DNA of 64,000 nt. Source: Planctomycetaceae bacterium (GTDB lineage Bacteria; Planctomycetota; UBA1135; GCA-002686595). Made by a program: the position numbers and the translations under genes. Positions 59,460 through 64,000 of the stretch are shown here, one piece after another (positions within the stretch are counted from its first letter, which is position 1; each line of letters begins with the position of its first letter). The notes beneath the pieces are model-generated. The model worked only from the letters and a program-made list of their open reading frames with translations, had not been told where the DNA came from and made no database searches. The DNA is taken from the NCBI GenBank assembly GCA_016125265.1, contig WGMC01000024.1, positions 62,001 to 126,000 of the forward strand, read 5' to 3'.

Positions 59460-62120
59460 CTACGGCAGCAACCGGCCCACCAGACCGTTGCTCCACTCGA
59501 CAGGTACACCCGGTGCGCTGAGCACCACGTGCGCGGCCTGCAAGCCCACTTCGAATCCCGCCAACGCCGGGTTGGCCGGAACGGAGAAGTTCAGGACTGC
59601 GGCTCCATTGCTCGTGGGGGCCACCGCGACCTGGAACGGTCCGAAGGCGGTGCTCAGGAGCACTTCCCCGAGACCGGGGACCTGCGTGCCGCAACCACTG
59701 CTGTCGATCCCGGGTGCACCGCCGAGCAACAGGGCCACACCATCGCCCGCGCTCGAGTGCAGCTCGAATCCAGCGATCTTACCGAGCAGTAGGGCCGCCG
59801 ACGTCGAGCTGAGTTGGGTGGCGGCCGGCGAGCAGCCGAACAGCGCCATCGGCGCCCCGAAACCACAGGACTTCCAGCGCGCCAGGAAGCTGTCGGAGCC
59901 CGGGGACTTGGCGAACGCGCCGCCGACATAGAGCGCAGGTCCGCCCAGCTCGTCGACTTGTTCGAGCGCGAGGACTTGGTCGGGCGCGCCGCCGGGGATC
60001 GCCGACCAAGCCGTCCCGTCCCAACGCGCCAGGCCGGTCGCGGCGATTCCGCCGACGACGTCGAAAGCACCGGCCACATGGAGCGCGGCGCCGAAACCGT
60101 CGTCGATGACCTCGAGGGTGCGCACCGCGAGGTTCGCGCCCCCACCCACGGAGACCCACGAGGTCCCGGTCCAGCGAGCGAGGTTTGCGAGGGACACCCC
60201 CCCTGATGACGAGATGAGGCCGCCGGCGTACAGGGCCGTTCCGCTGCCGTCGTCGAACAGCGCGAGGTCGAGTACCCCGAGCAACGACTCGAACAGCCCG
60301 GGCGCTTGCAGTCCCGCCCCCACCGTGCTCCAACTCGCGCCGTCCCAGGCGAGAACACCCAGATTGTTGCCACTCGCCAAGAACGAACCGCTGGCGACGA
60401 GCACGGGGCCTTGCCCGAGGTCGGCGACGATCAGACTCCTCACAGTGTTGACCGAAGTCGGGAAACCGCTGCCAACCGCGCTCCACGCGGCCCCATTCCA
60501 ACGGGCGATCGATCCCGCGGAAAGACCACCAGCAGCGGCGAAGTATCCCCCAGCGTAGAGCGACGGCCCGCTGCCGTCATCGAACTGTGCCAGCCCATAC
60601 ACCTCCGCCGGGATGGGAAGCATCGTGATGGGGTTCAGGGATCCAAGCAGACCGGATCCGAACGCACCCCACGACGATCCATCCCAGCGCCCAAGTCCGT
60701 TCAGCGCGAAACTCCCGGCCTTCGTGAACGATCCTCCCGCGTAGAGGGCTGGGCCCGCGCCGTCATCGATCACCTCGAGCACGAACACGGGTCCGTCGAG
60801 GGCATCGCCCACCGCACTCCAGTTGGTGCCGTCGAAGCGAGCCAAGTACGCCAAGGGCTGCCCCCCGATCGATGTGAACTCGCCGCCCACGTATACCGCC
60901 GCTCCCGCGCCATCGTCGAACTGGCGAATGGCATGGACCGCGCCGTTCAGTCCGCCCGCGCCGAGCGGGCCCCATTGGGTTCCGTTCCAACGGGCCACGC
61001 GCGGCGCATCGGTTCCGCCCGCGCTGAGGAAAGAGCCCACCGCGAACAGCTCGGAACCCCCGGAACTCGACAGAGGCGCAAGAGCGCGCACCATGCCCGC
61101 GGGCGAACCCGACATGGTGCTCCACGCCGAACCGTCCCAGCGCGCGATGGCGCCAGAGGCCATGCCGCCCGCGACGTTCATGCTTCCGCCGACGTACAGC
61201 GCGGCGCCCGTGCCGTCGTCCCACACTTCCAGCGCACGCACCTGGGCGTTGACACCGGAGCCGAGCGCGCTCCAGCCGGCGCCGTCCCACGCAGCCACGT
61301 TGGCAATGGGCTGCCCGCCGGCACTCCAAAACGTCCCACCCACGATCAGTGCGTTGCTCCCCCCGTGGGTGAACGACGCAAGCGAGTACACCGTGGGCGC
61401 GAGACCTTGCCCCACCGCGTTCCACGCGGCGCCATCCCATCGGGCCAGGCGCGGCGACGGTTGGCCGCCCGCAGTGTTGAAGAGGCCCCCGGCGAAGAGG
61501 GCCGGTCCCGTTCCGTCATCGTGCACCGCCAGGGCGTACGCGGACGCGTCGAAGCCGGCACCTAGCGCGGACCACCCCTGGCCGTCCCACTTGGCGATGC
61601 GGTTGGCCGCGGCACCGCCGGCGAACGTGAACTCTCCCGCGGCGAAGAGCGCGGGACCGGACCCGTCGTCGAACACCTCCAGCGCGTTCACCGAGTTGCT
61701 GACACCCGAACCGACGGGCCTCCACACACTCCCGTTCCAACGCGCGACGCGCGATGCGAACTGGCCGCCCGCGAGAGTGAAGCTCCCGCCCGCGTACAAC
61801 GCGGCGCCGGAGCCGTCGTCGAAAACCGCCAAGGCGTTGACGGTGCCGTTCAGGCCATCCGCCACGTCGTGCCAGCTCGCGCCGTCCCAACGCGCGATGC
61901 GCGACGCGGACACGCCGCCCGCGACGGTGAACTCGCCGCCGACGTAGAGGGCCACCCCGGTGCCATCGTCGAACGCCGTCGCGGCGAGTGCGGGTGCGTT
62001 GAAGCCCGGTTCGGCACCGAACGTCGGCAGCCAAGCGGGATCACAGGTGGAGGATTGGCTTCGGGCGAGCGCCATGGTCGGCAGACTCAGGGCGAGCATT
62101 AGAACGACTTTCGATGTCAT
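59460..62120 (-). CDS. Secreted protein of about 14 WDG/DDGSG repeats
   Basis: An 886-residue secreted protein. After a signal peptide (residues 1-19) come about 14 repeats of roughly 50 residues of the form ALYVGGEFTVAGG, IARWDGASW and VNALAVFDDGSG, interpretable as a large beta-propeller or delta-60-type solenoid. They lead to a C-terminal beta domain (GIDSSGCGTQVPGLGEVLLS and AAVLNFSVPANPALAG). This protein type with the same C-terminal flavour is common in some deep planctomycete lineages. It is probably an extracellular adhesin or S-layer-like protein. ATG 62120 was chosen because it begins the signal peptide. Confidence 0.78.
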   Translation of the reverse strand: MTSKVVLMLALSLPTMALARSQSSTCDPAWLPTFGAEPGFNAPALAATAFDDGTGVALYVGGEFTVAGGVSASRIARWDGASWHDVADGLNGTVNALAVFDDGSGAALYAGGSFTLAGGQFASRVARWNGSVWRPVGSGVSNSVNALEVFDDGSGPALFAAGEFTFAGGAAANRIAKWDGQGWSALGAGFDASAYALAVHDDGTGPALFAGGLFNTAGGQPSPRLARWDGAAWNAVGQGLAPTVYSLASFTHGGSNALIVGGTFWSAGGQPIANVAAWDGAGWSALGSGVNAQVRALEVWDDGTGAALYVGGSMNVAGGMASGAIARWDGSAWSTMSGSPAGMVRALAPLSSSGGSELFAVGSFLSAGGTDAPRVARWNGTQWGPLGAGGLNGAVHAIRQFDDGAGAAVYVGGEFTSIGGQPLAYLARFDGTNWSAVGDALDGPVFVLEVIDDGAGPALYAGGSFTKAGSFALNGLGRWDGSSWGAFGSGLLGSLNPITMLPIPAEVYGLAQFDDGSGPSLYAGGYFAAAGGLSAGSIARWNGAAWSAVGSGFPTSVNTVRSLIVADLGQGPVLVASGSFLASGNNLGVLAWDGASWSTVGAGLQAPGLFESLLGVLDLALFDDGSGTALYAGGLISSSGGVSLANLARWTGTSWVSVGGGANLAVRTLEVIDDGFGAALHVAGAFDVVGGIAATGLARWDGTAWSAIPGGAPDQVLALEQVDELGGPALYVGGAFAKSPGSDSFLARWKSCGFGAPMALFGCSPAATQLSSTSAALLLGKIAGFELHSSAGDGVALLLGGAPGIDSSGCGTQVPGLGEVLLSTAFGPFQVAVAPTSNGAAVLNFSVPANPALAGFEVGLQAAHVVLSAPGVPVEWSNGLVGRLLP

Positions 62121-62411
62121 CGGGCGAGAACCTCGGTGGCAGGACGATGTGCGGCGGAATGCGCGTGGACGCACGTGCGAGCGCTAGGACATCTCGGACG
62201 CTAAAGCATGTTCCGCGATCTCGCAAGTGCGTCCGAAACGACTCCTCGAACGCGCCGATCCGCGCGGTTTCGCGCCGCAGATTCTTTCGAATTCGTGTCG
62301 ACTCCGCATGCCGTCGAACGACACCCACATACCGGCCGTTCCTCCGCGCGCGGTTCCAGGCCACCGCACAGCGACCCAAGTCCCTCAGGTATCCACCCCT
62401 GCGCGAGCCCA

Positions 62412-62507
62412 CCATCGCGCTGTGGATCCATCGCGCTGTGGATCCGTCGCGCTGTGGATCCGTCGCGCGATAGATCCGTCGCGCGGTAGATCCTTCGCAC
62501 GACATCT
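62412..62507. repeat. 16-bp tandem repeat, six units
   Basis: Units ATCGCGCTGTGGATCC (62412, 62428), GTCGCGCTGTGGATCC (62444), GTCGCGCGATAGATCC (62460), GTCGCGCGGTAGATCC (62476) and a last diverged unit (62492). The spacing equals that of the arrays at 36273 and 42526 although the sequence differs. Confidence 0.9.
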
Positions 62508-62730
62508 CCGTCGGACGGCCTTCAGCACACCCTACGTCGCCATCCCACACGTGCGGCCTCGGCGCCCTCCGCGTCCGAGCCCCGTACACCCGGCGGGCGA
62601 TGGGCTCCGACGGCCGCGGCCGTGTTCATCACCGAATGCCCGCCCGCCACGGAAGGTGGGGGCCCACGGGTCCCCCCGCGCGGGCGGGCACCGAAGTCGT
62701 ACGCCTTGGGCGGCCATCCGTTCCCACCGT

Positions 62731-62757
62731 TCGAATCCGTTCGAATCCGTCCGAAAT
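62731..62757. promoter_or_regulatory. 10-bp direct repeats upstream of the NrfC-NrfD gene
   Basis: TCGAATCCGT occurs at 62731 and 62741, followed by the partial CCGAAATC. Each full copy overlaps a TTCGAA palindrome. They lie about 145-170 bp before the ATG and could be operator half-sites. No regulator gene is adjacent, so this is weak. Confidence 0.3.
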
Positions 62758-62898
62758 CGGGCCGGGAACGCAACGGGGGCGGGGCGACGTCCCCGTGGAT
62801 GGGCGGTCACCCGGTAGGATCCTGGCGGCGCTCCGGCGCTCGGTTCTGCCCTTCGCCCCCACGACCCCGCCCCGAGCGCCCCGTCGCCCCCCCGCCCC

Positions 62899-64000
62899 AT
62901 GCAGTTCGGATTCGCGATCGACCAACGCAAGTGCATCGGCTGCCACGCCTGCACCGTGGCCTGCAAGGCCGAGAACGACGTGCCCGTCGGCAGCTTCCGC
63001 ACGTGGGTGCAGTACACGGAGAAGGGACAGTTCCCCGCCGTCAAGCGCCACTTCACGGTGCTGCGCTGCAACCACTGCGATGCGGCGCCCTGCGTGACGA
63101 TCTGCCCGGTCAACGCGCTGAACAAACGCCCTGACGCGATCGTCGATCTGGACCGCGACCTTTGCATCGGTTGCCGCGCGTGCATGCAGGCCTGCCCCTA
63201 CGACGCGCTCTACTTCGCCGAGGACAAGGGTGTGGCCGAGAAGTGCCACTACTGCGCGCACCGAGTAGAAGTCGGACTGGAGCCCGCCTGCGTGGTGGTG
63301 TGCCCCGAGGAGGCGATCGTCTCCGGCGATGTCTCCGACCCGATGTCGAAGATCGCGCGCCTGATCGCCGAACAACCGACGGAACAGCGCCGGGTGGAGA
63401 AGGGCACGGCCCCCCGCGTCTGGTACGTGGACCCGCTGGTGGAAGCGCTCGATCCCGCCCGTGTGAACGAGCCCGAGAGTTACCTCTTCTCCGACCGCGC
63501 CGACTTCGATGCGCCGCCGCCGGTGGTGCCTGGTTTCGAGCCCGACGAACAGGTGGTGCGCACCTTGGACGCGCCGCACAAACCGGCCTGGGGCTGGCAC
63601 GTGTGGACGTACCTCGTCACCAAGAACATCGCCGCGGGCGCGATGGTCGCGGCACCGTTCCTGGCGCTGCTCGGTGTGGCCGCGGGCCCGTGGCGCGACT
63701 TTGCCCCCGAGGTCGTCGCGCTTCTTTTCCTGGCGGCGACGGGCGCGCTCTTGACGCACGACCTGGGTCGACCCGAGCGCGTCTGGCGCCTCCTGTTCGC
63801 CCCCAACACCAAGAGCTGGCTGGTGCGCGGCGCGTGGGTGATCAGCGCGTTTGGCGCCACCATCGCCGCGGCGCTGCTCGCGCGGGCCCTCGACGCCGAT
63901 GTCCTGGCCGACGGCCTGCGTTGGTTGAGCCTCCCACTCGCGGTGTTGACCTCCGGCTACACCGCGTGGCTCCTGGCGCAATGCCGCGGCCGCGACTTGT
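62899..64000 (+). CDS. NrfC-NrfD fusion: 4x[4Fe-4S] ferredoxin and membrane quinol subunit (partial)
   Basis: The first 367 codons of a gene that continues beyond the window. Residues 1-140 are an NrfC/PsrB-like ferredoxin with 16 cysteines in four sets: C12/15/18/22, C57/60/65/69, C89/92/95/99 and C116/119/131/135. After a linker (about 140-225) an NrfD/PsrC-like membrane part begins with WHVWTYLVTKNIAAGAM and includes the conserved HDLGRPER loop. In most bacteria the two are separate subunits that pass electrons between quinol and a catalytic partner such as a molybdopterin enzyme, perhaps encoded downstream. No signal peptide is visible. Confidence 0.85.
   Translation, partial: MQFGFAIDQRKCIGCHACTVACKAENDVPVGSFRTWVQYTEKGQFPAVKRHFTVLRCNHCDAAPCVTICPVNALNKRPDAIVDLDRDLCIGCRACMQACPYDALYFAEDKGVAEKCHYCAHRVEVGLEPACVVVCPEEAIVSGDVSDPMSKIARLIAEQPTEQRRVEKGTAPRVWYVDPLVEALDPARVNEPESYLFSDRADFDAPPPVVPGFEPDEQVVRTLDAPHKPAWGWHVWTYLVTKNIAAGAMVAAPFLALLGVAAGPWRDFAPEVVALLFLAATGALLTHDLGRPERVWRLLFAPNTKSWLVRGAWVISAFGATIAAALLARALDADVLADGLRWLSLPLAVLTSGYTAWLLAQCRGRDL

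Larger units (their letters stand above)
62121..62898. other. Long divergent intergenic region
   Basis: These 778 bp separate two divergent genes and contain no supportable gene. They hold a 16-bp tandem array (62412-62507) and three 10-bp direct repeats near 62731-62755. The rest is less GC-rich around 62160-62350 than the window average, and no A or B element is present. Confidence 0.6.

Noticed and set aside
62722..62762. Possible tRNA T-loop (GTTCGAATCC)
   Set aside because: The flanks do not form acceptor, D or anticodon stems. The motif is explained by the 10-bp direct repeats.

Overview
The window is very GC-rich (estimated around 70% by eye) bacterial chromosome with tight, often overlapping genes. 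The gene content points to Planctomycetota. It includes a tricorn-type protease, a MoxR/Bat operon, BlaI with an M56 protease, a secreted protein of WDG..W/DDGSG repeats, a lipoprotein with Dx[DN]GDADxxD-type loops, a sulfatase-like protein and an NrfC-NrfD fusion. The phylum call is an inference from families; no rRNA, tRNA or CRISPR array is visible. About 43 genes are supported.

Layout. 1-3462 (+): end of an ABC-2 permease, a GldG-like auxiliary protein and a DUF4340 protein. 3748-9201 (-): three GT4 glycosyltransferases and a lipoprotein of the sulfatase/alkaline phosphatase fold, apparently a surface glycan cassette. 9346-18505 (-): a seven-gene MoxR-DUF58-Bat cluster in which almost every junction overlaps. 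18677-22129 (-): tricorn-like protease. 22351-25632 (+): BlaI-type repressor, M56 metalloprotease and a coiled-coil protein in overlapping order. 26639-30673 (-): lytic transglycosylase and a secreted HEAT-repeat protein. 30793-33618 (+): a NYN ribonuclease-like domain joined to four S1-like RNA-binding domains and a C-terminal OST-HTH/LOTUS-like domain. 33625-36019: pirin, a cytoplasmic BtuF-like protein and a VOC protein. 36937-41339 (-): RecG and a TIM-barrel lipoprotein. 41593-42525 (+): PLC-like protein. 42891-47310 (-): a secreted glycosidase-like protein and a calcium-loop lipoprotein. 47654-55356: two radical SAM proteins around a GST, MsrB and an arsenic pair (ArsC, ACR3). 55508-58483: a small helical protein, an HhH-GPD-like protein, a DUF429-like protein and a tiny CxxCH protein. 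58480-62120 (-): GNAT and the WDG-repeat protein. 62899-64000 (+): start of an NrfC-NrfD fusion that runs off the window.

Two things stand out. First, the NYN-S1x4-LOTUS protein is the best candidate for an undescribed RNA-processing factor. Second, the non-coding DNA is highly ordered. Two families of dispersed structured repeats (called A, about 135 bp, and B, about 64 bp around the palindrome AACCTGGGGC-GTT-GCCCCAGG) occupy all five tail-to-tail intergenic regions longer than 100 bp and no divergent or co-directional gap. They are accompanied by tandem arrays of 49, 18, 16, 13 and 8 bp units. This suggests a bidirectional terminator, DNA-topology or REP-like role at convergent gene ends.

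Limits. No homology search could be run. Functions rest on recognised motifs and family memory. Starts were chosen mainly by 1-4 bp stop/start overlaps, signal peptides and conserved N-termini.
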